64,000 nucleotides of DNA from the NCBI GenBank assembly GCA_015058575.1, contig SVBZ01000009.1, positions 1 through 64,000 on the forward strand, written 5' to 3'. This document shows, piece by piece, positions 44,607-53,208 of this stretch (the first letter of the stretch is position 1; every line of letters begins with the position of its first letter). This stretch comes from Pseudoselenomonas ruminantium (GTDB lineage: Bacteria; Bacillota; Negativicutes; Selenomonadales; Selenomonadaceae). The translations under genes were made by a program, and so were the position numbers. The notes below the pieces were generated by a model. The model did no database searches. It saw nothing but the letters and a program-made list of their open reading frames with translations, and was not told where the DNA came from.

Positions 44607-45670
44607 AAATCTCCTTTTTGCAACTTTAAATTACTATCTTCTCTATCAAAATTGCACGTTTCAGCTATTACATCATCGAATTTGCATCCCGAAACATTTA
44701 CTCCATATAAATCGCAGGCTACAAATCTCACATTTCTAAAACTACATTCTGTAAAAAACAATGGATAAGTAACACATTCTTCCGTAGCCTCAAAAGCCCC
44801 CGTCACCTTATGAAAAACACATTCCATAAATGTGCATTGTTCAAACAATGCGCCCGACAACTGTACGTAAAAAAAATCTGTTAAATGAAATCGGCAATTT
44901 CTAAACAAGACATTACGTAAATCTACATTGTAAAACTGCCATGGTTCAAACAGGCAATTTTCAAAATAACTATTTTGCAAGTTCAACTCTTCCAATCTAC
45001 TTTGCCGATATATACCTCCATCAAAATATCGATAATTCAAAATATCATCGGGTAAATTACGCTGTCCTATATATCGAATAAGCTCAACCTGTGGACGCAT
45101 CCGAAAAAGAATCTCTCTTTCTCCATTATATTCACCTAATGTAATCAAAAAATCATCATTATGTAAAATATTCGGTAAAATTTCTCTTAGTTCATTTGTT
45201 ATCCATAACTTTATATTTTCGCCGATTATTGCCATCACTTTTCGTACTGTCGCTACATAAAAAGGTCGAAACATTGACGGATGAATGATAGAACGTATAT
45301 AATAGCGCTCATCCGCTACTTTCTTTGTAAAATCTCTCCACAATTGGAAGATAGCTTGACATCCCCAAGCGATTCCCCTTTGCATATCACCATGTTTATC
45401 ATATAAAAAGGCATATATATTCATTTCACCCGCAAAAAAAGAAGTATATAGCAACGATAAATGACATTGTTGTGCTATAAAACACTTTTCCTGCATCAAT
45501 CTAAAATTCTCTTGCAAAAAACCTATAAATTGTTTTTTTAGTTCATTTTGATTTGCGATGAAATATTCACTGATTATTAGCAAAAAATCATTTTCTAATT
45601 GCCGATAACGATTTTCATAGAATTCTTTCCTTGTAAAATATTTTTTCGACTCAATCTTCTTTGTTATCAT
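44603..45670 (-). CDS. Pentapeptide-repeat protein in the injection module
   Basis: About 355 residues if started at the second ATG (45668-45670); an ATG at 45685 is also possible. The N-terminal ~230 residues are helical and unknown. From ~235 on, pentapeptide-like repeats with the pattern A/F/L-x-x-x are visible (LQNSYFENCLFEP, LRNVLFRNCRFHL, LSGALFEQCTF, FTECSFRNVRFVACDL). Similar proteins accompany VgrG/PAAR-type effectors in other bacteria as adaptors. It overlaps the candidate effector gene by 20 bases. Confidence 0.65.
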   Translation of the reverse strand: MITKKIESKKYFTRKEFYENRYRQLENDFLLIISEYFIANQNELKKQFIGFLQENFRLMQEKCFIAQQCHLSLLYTSFFAGEMNIYAFLYDKHGDMQRGIAWGCQAIFQLWRDFTKKVADERYYIRSIIHPSMFRPFYVATVRKVMAIIGENIKLWITNELREILPNILHNDDFLITLGEYNGEREILFRMRPQVELIRYIGQRNLPDDILNYRYFDGGIYRQSRLEELNLQNSYFENCLFEPWQFYNVDLRNVLFRNCRFHLTDFFYVQLSGALFEQCTFMECVFHKVTGAFEATEECVTYPLFFTECSFRNVRFVACDLYGVNVSGCKFDDVIAETCNFDREDSNLKLQKGDL

Positions 45671-46565
45671 CCTGCATCTTCTCAATATTTTCTTCTACTT
45701 CTTTTCGATATGTTTCATCGTGATCCGTATATACCTTTATACCACCCATACTAATCTTTACTGCTCTTCCTGGTCCAGATCTAACTACTTCACCAGCCAC
45801 CTTAGTTGCATTACCAACAGTTTCTTTTGCATTTTGCACAATATATTGACTTTCATCAGCTAACATTTTAGCCACAGGATGATTCTGCGGAAAATTATAA
45901 ATATTCTCCCTGCCTTGCCTCAATTGTTCTAACAACTGAGGATGCCGCTGCGCAAACTTCTTACCTAGCAACTCGCCGCTTTGTATTACACCTCTCAACT
46001 TATCATGACCGCTTGTAATCATTGATGAACTTTTTGTGAAGCCTTTATACTTTTCCATCAAACCTTTCCCCAACTTATTCGCTATTTTTCGCGGTAAAAT
46101 ATCTAATTTTTCTAGACCATTTATCGTATCTGCTGTTTTTGATAATCTCCCTACACCTGATACTGACTTCAAAACCCGAGTTACTGCAAATACGTCTAAA
46201 CCTATCATAACAAAATCTTCTATAGCTGCTCCCTGTTCATTCGATTGCAAATGATTGTGTAAATCATCTGCATCTAAAGCTACAGATCCTGCTATACACA
46301 CCACCTGTAAAGGTACGCATGGAATAAACGAACCGACAAACAACGCTGCACGAGCCATTGCTTTTAAATCCGCTTTCGTCTTTTCGTTCTGTATGTCTTC
46401 TGACGTCATTATATTCGAACTTCCAACCATAGGATGAGTATATCCTTCTTGATTGACAATCTCCGCTTGAAGAGTTATAATCCCACTTTCCCCATCAAAT
46501 TCCAATTTTGTCTCGGCCACCTCAAAACATATCGATTTGCCAGATACGATATTTATACTCGGCAT
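45651..46565 (-). CDS. Candidate effector with membrane-helix region
   Basis: 304 residues from the ATG at 46563-46565, ten bases after GGAGAGG. After a short beta-rich start there is a hydrophobic pair of helices at ~75-105 (ARAALFVGSFIPCVPLQVVCIAGSVAL). A second one lies near 125 (EDFVMIGLDVFAVTRVL), a pattern common in pre-toxin regions of polymorphic or type VI effectors. The C-terminus is charged and helical. No catalytic motif recognised. It follows a VgrG-like gene directly and precedes a pentapeptide protein and a DUF1795 chaperone candidate. Confidence 0.5.
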   Translation of the reverse strand: MPSINIVSGKSICFEVAETKLEFDGESGIITLQAEIVNQEGYTHPMVGSSNIMTSEDIQNEKTKADLKAMARAALFVGSFIPCVPLQVVCIAGSVALDADDLHNHLQSNEQGAAIEDFVMIGLDVFAVTRVLKSVSGVGRLSKTADTINGLEKLDILPRKIANKLGKGLMEKYKGFTKSSSMITSGHDKLRGVIQSGELLGKKFAQRHPQLLEQLRQGRENIYNFPQNHPVAKMLADESQYIVQNAKETVGNATKVAGEVVRSGPGRAVKISMGGIKVYTDHDETYRKEVEENIEKMQDDNKED

Positions 46566-46569
46566 ATTT

Positions 46570-48075
46570 TCACTGCCTCTCCATATTTTTGCCATAGGAT
46601 AGTGCCATTTGTGACGGGATAACCTTTTCCAATTCAGGACTTTCCTCGCACAACGCAGATGATTTCACTCCTATATTTCTTTTATGCTTCAATTGGTATA
46701 TTGTCTCTAAAGGAGTTCCTCCTGCTTCCCGATAAGATTTATAGCCATCATCAAACCCGATTTTCAACCTCATTCCAGCATCTGCTTGCTCTGATGTTGC
46801 TGCTTCCCAACATATTCTTTGTGGTGTATCGATATATATACTCTCACTAGAAAAAATATTGATTCCCTTAGGGACATCCCCTGTAATACTTGACGTACTT
46901 TCTCCATTTCTACCAGCCACACAAACCGTAGAATCCGGTTGAAACTGTATCATATTATTTTCAGAAGTTATATTGCGATTTTCCGGCGTATGATAGTCAG
47001 GATTTTTTCCTAGATTCCCCCGATTACTCCCCAATACCACTAACTCGCCACCTTCCTCATAATATGCAAAGGCACGATCCCCCACATCAGGCATGGAATA
47101 CATATAATTATTTACAGTATTTTCATGCGGAATCCAGCAAGCCGTATTCACATCTTGTTGCTCATCACAATCAAAATGCATTTTTATCATTTGCCCTTTT
47201 ACATCAATCACTTTCCCAGGCAGATAGCATGGACTAAACCAACGTTTCTTTTGACAGGCTGCCGTCGCACACAATCCTTCCTTATGTCTGATTAATAATT
47301 CATTTGTTAGTACATCTCCATCAATCTGCAATTGACTAGCCATCACAGCCTGTTCGTAATCTGCTAAGAATAATCCATGCCCTGCGCTTAGGAATACGTC
47401 CGCAGTTATGACTTTTGCATCCTCAAATTCATCTACCCTTGACCTCGGCCTCGTATTCATTTGCCTACGCCATACTTCCCGATAAGATACACAACAGCCA
47501 TGTTTCAAATCACAAGGAGACAACTCTCGACTGGAAAAAGGTATAAACCCGATACTTATCTGCAAAACCGAAGCAGTACAATCGACAAAAAGTACACATC
47601 CAACAGATTCGCAAAGACGTCGCAGAAATTCCCAATCTGTTTCATTTTGCTGATACAGCATCCGCGGAATAACGATATCCTCTGCTACACGAAACATCGC
47701 TTGATATGTCGCAGCAACTTCTTTTACCACATCACTAAGTTTTTTATCCGTTGCTTGAAATGTCCGGCTTTTTTTCTGAATATCCATCTTTATTGACATT
47801 GATGTCAATTCCGCCTTCAACAACGAATACCCATTTTTTTCTTCCAAAACTATATCCGTCAACACTCCAGCAAAGAAACATCTTCCACTGGCATAGATAC
47901 TTATTTCTTTTCCTTGCCAACCATATATTTCTTCTAATGATATTCTCTTTGACAACCCAACCATAACTTTACATTTTCCATGTTGATTAGCATGTGTTCT
48001 AACAGTAACATCTAACAATTTTCCAAGGGGTAATCCATCAACGAATAAATTGCTCAACACAATTGACTCTGTCAT
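46570..48075 (-). CDS. VgrG-like spike protein, variant with a distinct C-terminus
   Basis: 501 residues. The gp27-like N-terminus includes NETDWEFLRRLCESVGCVLFVD, the typical VgrG/late-control-D block. An OB-type segment PGKVIDVKGQMIKMHFDCD precedes WIPHENTVNNYMYSMPDVGDRAFAYYEEGGELVVLGS. The C-terminal ~130 residues differ from the other two copies and may carry an adaptor or effector function. It is AT-richer and more diverged than those at 49674 and 51086. Confidence 0.8.
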   Translation of the reverse strand: MTESIVLSNLFVDGLPLGKLLDVTVRTHANQHGKCKVMVGLSKRISLEEIYGWQGKEISIYASGRCFFAGVLTDIVLEEKNGYSLLKAELTSMSIKMDIQKKSRTFQATDKKLSDVVKEVAATYQAMFRVAEDIVIPRMLYQQNETDWEFLRRLCESVGCVLFVDCTASVLQISIGFIPFSSRELSPCDLKHGCCVSYREVWRRQMNTRPRSRVDEFEDAKVITADVFLSAGHGLFLADYEQAVMASQLQIDGDVLTNELLIRHKEGLCATAACQKKRWFSPCYLPGKVIDVKGQMIKMHFDCDEQQDVNTACWIPHENTVNNYMYSMPDVGDRAFAYYEEGGELVVLGSNRGNLGKNPDYHTPENRNITSENNMIQFQPDSTVCVAGRNGESTSSITGDVPKGINIFSSESIYIDTPQRICWEAATSEQADAGMRLKIGFDDGYKSYREAGGTPLETIYQLKHKRNIGVKSSALCEESPELEKVIPSQMALSYGKNMERQ

Positions 48076-48096
48076 TTTACATCCTCTTCGCTATCC

Positions 48097-48726
48097 TTAT
48101 TCTATTCTCATCGATTCTATTGAGCGTTTGGCTATTTCTGCCATAACAACATCATCCTCATAATACGCATATGAAACCATCCAATATTCATTATCCACTT
48201 GAACTCCAACAAATTCCAACATGCAAAAAGAATTATCCTTTTCTGTCTTACCTTTGCATGCAATATATGTTATCTCACGACCATTTAAATTCCTTTTTTC
48301 ATTTTTTACCACTTCTAATTCCTTAGCCCCATCTACTAAATTACTAAATGTATCTACATTAAATCTCATTTGTTTGTTTGGATCAACTATCACACCATAG
48401 TCTATTGCAATCATACTCCTATCTTCCTTATGTATGTAAGCCTCCATATTCTTTATTTCTGGTAAATCATCACTTTTCCTACAATCATAAAATTCAAAAG
48501 GGAGTTCTATATTCAATTTCTTATTACTCTGTTTGGACACTGTTACTAGTTGCCATTTTAATTCTCTTTTTTGAATACTGTTATCATTTTGTTTTTTTTC
48601 ATTACTAAAATCCAGCCCTCTACTACGTTCTACCGAATCAACATTTCCACTTGTATACGAGCAACCAGAAATGATTACCGAGATACATAAAAAAGCAATT
48701 ACTAAAGCATTCCGTTTTATTTTCAT
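48097..48726 (-). CDS. DUF1795/DcrB-like lipoprotein
   Basis: 209 residues from the ATG at 48724-48726. The signal peptide ends in a lipobox ISGC (residues ~18-21), so it is a lipoprotein. The body (VSKQSNKKLNIELPFEFYDCRKSDD..., VGVQVDNEYWMVSYAYYEDD, SIESMRIE) matches the paralogs at 42-44 kb. Outer-membrane or periplasmic location beside a PAAR/VgrG pair fits an immunity protein, but this is inferred. Confidence 0.65.
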   Translation of the reverse strand: MKIKRNALVIAFLCISVIISGCSYTSGNVDSVERSRGLDFSNEKKQNDNSIQKRELKWQLVTVSKQSNKKLNIELPFEFYDCRKSDDLPEIKNMEAYIHKEDRSMIAIDYGVIVDPNKQMRFNVDTFSNLVDGAKELEVVKNEKRNLNGREITYIACKGKTEKDNSFCMLEFVGVQVDNEYWMVSYAYYEDDVVMAEIAKRSIESMRIE

Positions 48727-48727
48727 T

Positions 48728-49672
48728 TTATTTTTCCTCTTTTCCGTCCAATTTATCCATAGTTTCTTTTGCAGTCTTTTTCCCCCATGCATCATATTTA
48801 TTTTCTAACGTAATTTTTTTATCTGTGGCATCATATTTAATTTCTGTACTTCCGACATCATTATTTTCTACTTTAAAACTTCTTTCAATCTTTCCACCAT
48901 TTCCTTTAGTTTTATTTTCTGTCAATTTATCAAAAGTATTTTTTTGTCCGACAGAAACTTTAGTTCCATCATATTTAATTCCAACCTCAACTGAACAATC
49001 CGTTGATACTGAATTCTCCTTATTAAGTTTCATTTTTCTAATATTGACATCTCGTTCTGTTTGTTTTGCAAAATTTAATTCCCAATCACCATATAATTCA
49101 GCATTATTGCCTATTTTTATTTTTCCTTCCACTTTGTTTGGAAGTTTATCCTCTAAACTTTCCTTCAATTTTTTTAGTTTTTTATTCTCCCGATCAAAAG
49201 TCGCCCGCTCTTTTTCCATTATTTCTTTCGTATCTATTTTCCCTATATTTAGATCAAAGGTAATTCTCCCTCTACGCTCACATATCAGAAAACTTTTTTC
49301 CATTAAAACCGGTGCCCCTTCAATCGTGTAATGTTCTGCACAGTCCTGCCAGGCATGTTTTAAAATAGGAACGCATGTACAATCAACATTCATTGGTATT
49401 TGTTCTTGTAACACTGATGCACACGAACGGTTATCCGATTTAGGCATATTTTTCTCTGCCGCCACTTTTGTCGCATGTGTGTTTGCCGAGCAACGTCCAT
49501 ATCCCTTAATATTATCAGGATACTTATAGTCATTAGCGTTCAACACGGGCTTATTTGTTTTTACATTAAGTACACCATGTGAGCGTTTCATATAGACCTT
49601 TTGTGGCACCGATCCATACGAACAAACTGTATATTCCGTTCCCATTGACATATATTTTTTCCCATCTGACAA
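48728..49672 (-). CDS. DUF4280 PAAR-like tip protein with C-terminal extension
   Basis: 314 residues, probably from TTG at 49670-49672, eight bases after GGGAGG; an ATG at 49651 is the alternative. The N-terminal ~130 residues carry the DUF4280 pattern: YTVCSYGSVPQKVYM, NIKGYGRCSANTHATK, CTCVPILKHAWQDCAEHYTIEGAPVL and SFLICERRGRITF. DUF4280 proteins cap VgrG-type spikes. The C-terminal ~180 residues start with a charged coiled coil and end in lysine-rich beta-type repeats; they may be an effector domain. Follows a VgrG-like gene directly. Confidence 0.8.
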   Translation of the reverse strand: MSDGKKYMSMGTEYTVCSYGSVPQKVYMKRSHGVLNVKTNKPVLNANDYKYPDNIKGYGRCSANTHATKVAAEKNMPKSDNRSCASVLQEQIPMNVDCTCVPILKHAWQDCAEHYTIEGAPVLMEKSFLICERRGRITFDLNIGKIDTKEIMEKERATFDRENKKLKKLKESLEDKLPNKVEGKIKIGNNAELYGDWELNFAKQTERDVNIRKMKLNKENSVSTDCSVEVGIKYDGTKVSVGQKNTFDKLTENKTKGNGGKIERSFKVENNDVGSTEIKYDATDKKITLENKYDAWGKKTAKETMDKLDGKEEK

Positions 49673-49673
49673 G

Positions 49674-51089
49674 TCAATCGCCTCCCACCAATATATCTTT
49701 TGCTTGTAATCCTATTTTTTCTTTATTCATGCTCATAGATGTGTTGCCTGCGCCTAAATTTATTTCATCCTTAGCCAGAATTTCCAATGTCTTAGCCTGC
49801 ATGATTACTTTTTTCTCTGCTGTTACTTTCACAGGATTAGACGTTACGATATTGACCCCGCTCCCTGACATGTCAATGAATGTATCTTGATGTTTCGTAA
49901 TCAGATGCACGCTATTGTCGGTCAGCAGCAGTTCCTTGCCGCCTGGAGCGCGCAGGGTTTTGTTGCGGGTATTGGCTGGCGGTGCGGCATTTATGGTGCT
50001 GATGCAGAAAGCATCTTTTTCCTCCTGCGTGGGGAAGAATACGCGGACATAGTCGCCCTCACTGGGCATGACATACCAGCCGCTGCCATCGCTGGAGGAA
50101 TAGGTCGTCGCATATGGAAACCACTTGTTTGCCGCTTCCTCATAGGCCGCATCGACTTCAAGGAAATGTACTTTCACTTTATCCTGCCGGACTTCCTTTA
50201 CCTGACCGGTCAAAACCATTCCGGCGCAGGTCGGGTTCTTCTGTCTGGCTGCCAGCAGGCTCTTTTCTCTAGCCAGCCGGTAGCGCATATGCAGCATGCC
50301 ATCTATCAGCTTTCCTGTCACCGCAGCAATGCGATAGGATTTTCCCTGCCAGGACACAGCTGTTCCCAGCGGCAGGTAATCGTCCGTCTCGACCTGAAGC
50401 GAGACAAAGTCTTCAGCTATCGGCTGTCTGCCGGTCACGAAGGAGTTTTCCTGCCATAGCTGCCGCCTTGCCTCTTGATAGCGCCGGGAAGTCTCCACCC
50501 ATGCCGGGATTTTTTCTTCTTTCGCCTGCGTTGGCAGCCCGATTGACAATCCGGGGTTTTCTGCCGCGCAGTCTGTGAATACGGGCACGCCAAAGCGAGA
50601 CGCCATCCGCCGCGCAAACTGCCAATCGGTTTCATCCAGCTGCAACACGAATTCGCCAATTGCCTTATCGGGCACATTCATGCGTATTTCTGCTTTGGCG
50701 TCCATGCCATTTTGCTGACAGGCTGCCCGCAGGATTGTGCCATACGTCTGCGTCAAATCCTGAAAGGACTTGCGCTCTTTCTGCAGATCCAGCAGATACG
50801 AAGTATCAGCCAGCAGCATTTTCGCCAGGCAATACTCTGCCGTTTCCTCCCTATGTATGCGCAGGATATAGCCACAGAACAGCGTCTTTTCTCGGCCGTC
50901 TACGCCAGCTGCCGCAATCGTCACTAAAGTCTCTGCCGACTGCGGCATAAACCGCAGCATTTCTTCTTTGTCCACCTCAGCTGCCAGCTTGACGAAAGCA
51001 TGGCAATTAGGGCGATGATGGATGCTCATTTCCTGCAGCCGTTTTAGTTTGATGCCTTTGACTTGCAGGCATTGATGGATAATTTTCAT
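49674..51089 (-). CDS. VgrG-like spike protein
   Basis: 471 residues. Blocks: FQDLTQTYGTILRAACQQ, LDETDWQFARRMASRFGVPVF (gp27-like core), LTGQVKEVRQDKVKVHF, WFPYATTYSSSDGSGWYVMP and GDYVRVFFPTQEEKDAF (OB/gp5-like), then NKTLRAPGGKELLLTD and a short beta-repeat tail. Close paralog of the gene just upstream (51086-52504), whose stop it overlaps. It lacks the long beta-helix of T4 gp5. The neighbouring PAAR-like gene probably supplies its tip. Confidence 0.85.
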   Translation of the reverse strand: MKIIHQCLQVKGIKLKRLQEMSIHHRPNCHAFVKLAAEVDKEEMLRFMPQSAETLVTIAAAGVDGREKTLFCGYILRIHREETAEYCLAKMLLADTSYLLDLQKERKSFQDLTQTYGTILRAACQQNGMDAKAEIRMNVPDKAIGEFVLQLDETDWQFARRMASRFGVPVFTDCAAENPGLSIGLPTQAKEEKIPAWVETSRRYQEARRQLWQENSFVTGRQPIAEDFVSLQVETDDYLPLGTAVSWQGKSYRIAAVTGKLIDGMLHMRYRLAREKSLLAARQKNPTCAGMVLTGQVKEVRQDKVKVHFLEVDAAYEEAANKWFPYATTYSSSDGSGWYVMPSEGDYVRVFFPTQEEKDAFCISTINAAPPANTRNKTLRAPGGKELLLTDNSVHLITKHQDTFIDMSGSGVNIVTSNPVKVTAEKKVIMQAKTLEILAKDEINLGAGNTSMSMNKEKIGLQAKDILVGGD

Positions 51090-52504
51090 GCCTTGCCTCC
51101 TATTTCGATGGCCTTTGCGCCCATGCCGATTTCGTGGGCATCCATATGGATGTTCGAGTCCGCCACCTGCATCGTGATGCTGTCATCGGCCTTCACTACG
51201 ACGCCTTCCTTGCCCTCAATATCAATATCGCCCTGTGACGAAACAATTACGGGCCGGGTTGAGTAGACTTGTACGCCCTTGCTCTGCGAAATGCGGATAA
51301 AGCTGTCCGCAGAGGTGCAGTCCAGCGTGATGCCATCTTCATCCATCAGCACATTGTTGCCGCCTGGCGCCCGGAAATATTTATTGCGTTCAGCTGGTGC
51401 CGGCGCTTGGTTGACAGCACTGGCACCAAAGGCCGCCGCTTCGTCATGTGAAGGGAACAGGATGCGGACCTCATCCTGCGGCTCGGGCATGACATACCAG
51501 CCGCTGCCATCTTCCGAGGAATAGCCCGTCGAATACGGGAACCATGTGCTGCTGCCAGAGTCATAGCTGTCATCCATCCCCTCGAACCATACCTGGATAC
51601 GGTCGCGTTCCACCGCCTGTACCTTACCCTTGCTTATCCTTCCGCCACAGGATGGATGCTGGCGCAGCGGCACACGCAGTCCGCGCGGATCAGCCAGTTC
51701 ATAAGTCATATGCAAAAGCCCATCGCGCAGTGTGCCATATACCCGGCTGATGACATACGTTTTTCCCCGGAATTCCGCCGTATCACCCAGGCATGCATAC
51801 ACATCCGCTTCGCAGGTGATACGCGCAAAATCCTGTGCCAGCGCCTTCTGCCCCGCCTGCCCTTGATTCAACCGATAACGCAGGTAGCTGCGGTTATCCT
51901 GCTGATAGACGGCTGCCGCCGCGTCCAGTTTGATGTTCTTCCCGCCAGCCGGCAGCCCCACGGACAGGGATGGCCTTTCTTCTTGCAGCCGCGTGAAGAC
52001 AGCCGTATGGAAATGTGAGGCCAGTCGCTTCGAATACGCCCAGGCCGTCTCCTGCATCTGCGCCAGGAATTTACCGATAGGCTTATCGGGCACGCCAAAG
52101 CTCAGATTCGTCTCTACGCCAGCCTGCGCATAGGCACGCTGCAAAACCTCCCGATAGGTCTTCGTCAAGTCCTGATACGTCTGATCCTGCCGCTTGATAT
52201 CCAGCGCGCAGCACATATCGTTGAGCGTGCACGTGACAGTAGCATAATCACCGTTGCATTCATAATCCAGCCCAACCAGATACCCGCAGAAAAAACGCTT
52301 CCTTTCTCCGCTGCCATCCGCCGCCCAAAGGCTTACGATCTGCTTATCGGCACGGGGAATGAAATGCTCCATTGCTGCAGCAGTTGTTTCCCCTGTCACT
52401 TTGACGGTTCCCAACGCATTGGGCGCATGCCAAAGTTCCAACGACAGGATTCTCTGACAGGGAATCCCCTCCATATATAGTGATTCATACGCTATGCTCC
52501 ACAC
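51086..52504 (-). CDS. VgrG-like spike protein
   Basis: 472 residues, sharing the same order of blocks with its neighbour: YQDLTKTYREVLQRAYAQAG, MQETAWAYSKRLASHFHTAVF, SKGKVQAVERDRIQVWFEG, WFPYSTGYSSEDGSGWYVMP, DEVRILFPSHDEAAAF, NKYFRAPGGNNVLMDEDG. Higher GC than the other copies. The start overlaps the stop of the gene before by 13 bases. Two near-equal spikes in tandem suggest either a heterotrimer or two cargo-specific spikes. Confidence 0.85.
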   Translation of the reverse strand: MWSIAYESLYMEGIPCQRILSLELWHAPNALGTVKVTGETTAAAMEHFIPRADKQIVSLWAADGSGERKRFFCGYLVGLDYECNGDYATVTCTLNDMCCALDIKRQDQTYQDLTKTYREVLQRAYAQAGVETNLSFGVPDKPIGKFLAQMQETAWAYSKRLASHFHTAVFTRLQEERPSLSVGLPAGGKNIKLDAAAAVYQQDNRSYLRYRLNQGQAGQKALAQDFARITCEADVYACLGDTAEFRGKTYVISRVYGTLRDGLLHMTYELADPRGLRVPLRQHPSCGGRISKGKVQAVERDRIQVWFEGMDDSYDSGSSTWFPYSTGYSSEDGSGWYVMPEPQDEVRILFPSHDEAAAFGASAVNQAPAPAERNKYFRAPGGNNVLMDEDGITLDCTSADSFIRISQSKGVQVYSTRPVIVSSQGDIDIEGKEGVVVKADDSITMQVADSNIHMDAHEIGMGAKAIEIGGKA

Positions 52505-53022
52505 ACTTCTGCCTCCTTTGCTGACGGCACTTTGACAAAATGAACGCCCAGCGGTCCCCGTGCCAATATCTGCTCAGCGGCCGCCAGCGAAAAGAACCAA
52601 TACACGACATGTTTCCCCTCATACCTGGCCACCTGCCTGCCCCGCAGACATTCCGGATGTATCCGGTACGCATCCCCGCATATTTCCAGACAATCGGCAG
52701 ACGGCAAGTAGGGAATCCAATAGGTCAGGCTGCAGCCATGCTGTGCAGCCGGCAAAAGCGTCAAGGCCTTTGTCTCCACCGCCGGAGCCAACGATCGGAA
52801 CAAGGCAATCATTTTCTTGCCCACCATGAACGTGGGCGCAAACAGGAAATCGCAAAACTCCAAGCCGCGTTTCACTTCATAACAGCCGACACGATCCTGT
52901 AGTCTGGCAAAATCCCTGCCCGTCATCATCGGCGGATACTCCCGCCAGGGTATTCCCACAGGGCGGACAGGACTCACGAGATCCGCATCAGGAAGGAGCT
53001 GAAACCAAGGTTGCTCTAGCAT
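52492..53022 (-). CDS. Unknown protein, first gene of the injection module
   Basis: 176 residues, rich in aromatic residues and proline (WFQLLPDADLVSPVRPVGIPWREYPP...). No signal peptide and no motif recognised. GAGGAGA lies about six bases before the ATG. As the first gene before two VgrG-like genes it may be a conserved adaptor or a structural part of the module. Confidence 0.6.
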   Translation of the reverse strand: MLEQPWFQLLPDADLVSPVRPVGIPWREYPPMMTGRDFARLQDRVGCYEVKRGLEFCDFLFAPTFMVGKKMIALFRSLAPAVETKALTLLPAAQHGCSLTYWIPYLPSADCLEICGDAYRIHPECLRGRQVARYEGKHVVYWFFSLAAAEQILARGPLGVHFVKVPSAKEAEVCGA

Positions 53023-53040
53023 AATCGTCTCCTCACATAA

Positions 53041-53100
53041 TCCTAACTATAATCATTCCCTATAGAACTATAATAAATGAGAATTAGTATTCATTAAAAA
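53041..53100 (-). promoter_or_regulatory. AT-rich promoter region of the injection module
   Basis: The gap between aspS and the module carries several TATA-like elements on the minus strand (TTATAGT near 53050 and 53070) and an imperfect palindrome AATGAGAATTAGTATTCATT (53077-53096). The palindrome slightly resembles a Fur box. Suggestive only. Confidence 0.3.
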
Positions 53101-53135
53101 GAATCTGAAAATACCGTGAGAATCTAATCCGGGCA

Positions 53136-53182
53136 TAAAAAAAGCACCCCTCTATGTTGTGTGAACATAGAGAGGTGCTTTA
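53136..53182 (-). terminator. Rho-independent terminator of aspS
   Basis: On the minus strand AAAGCACCTCTCTATGTT pairs with AACATAGAGGGGTGCTTT around a CACAC loop, followed by a T-run. It lies just after the aspS stop. Confidence 0.92.
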
Positions 53183-53208
53183 CCACGCAAGGTGGTCAAG
53201 CGCGAAGC

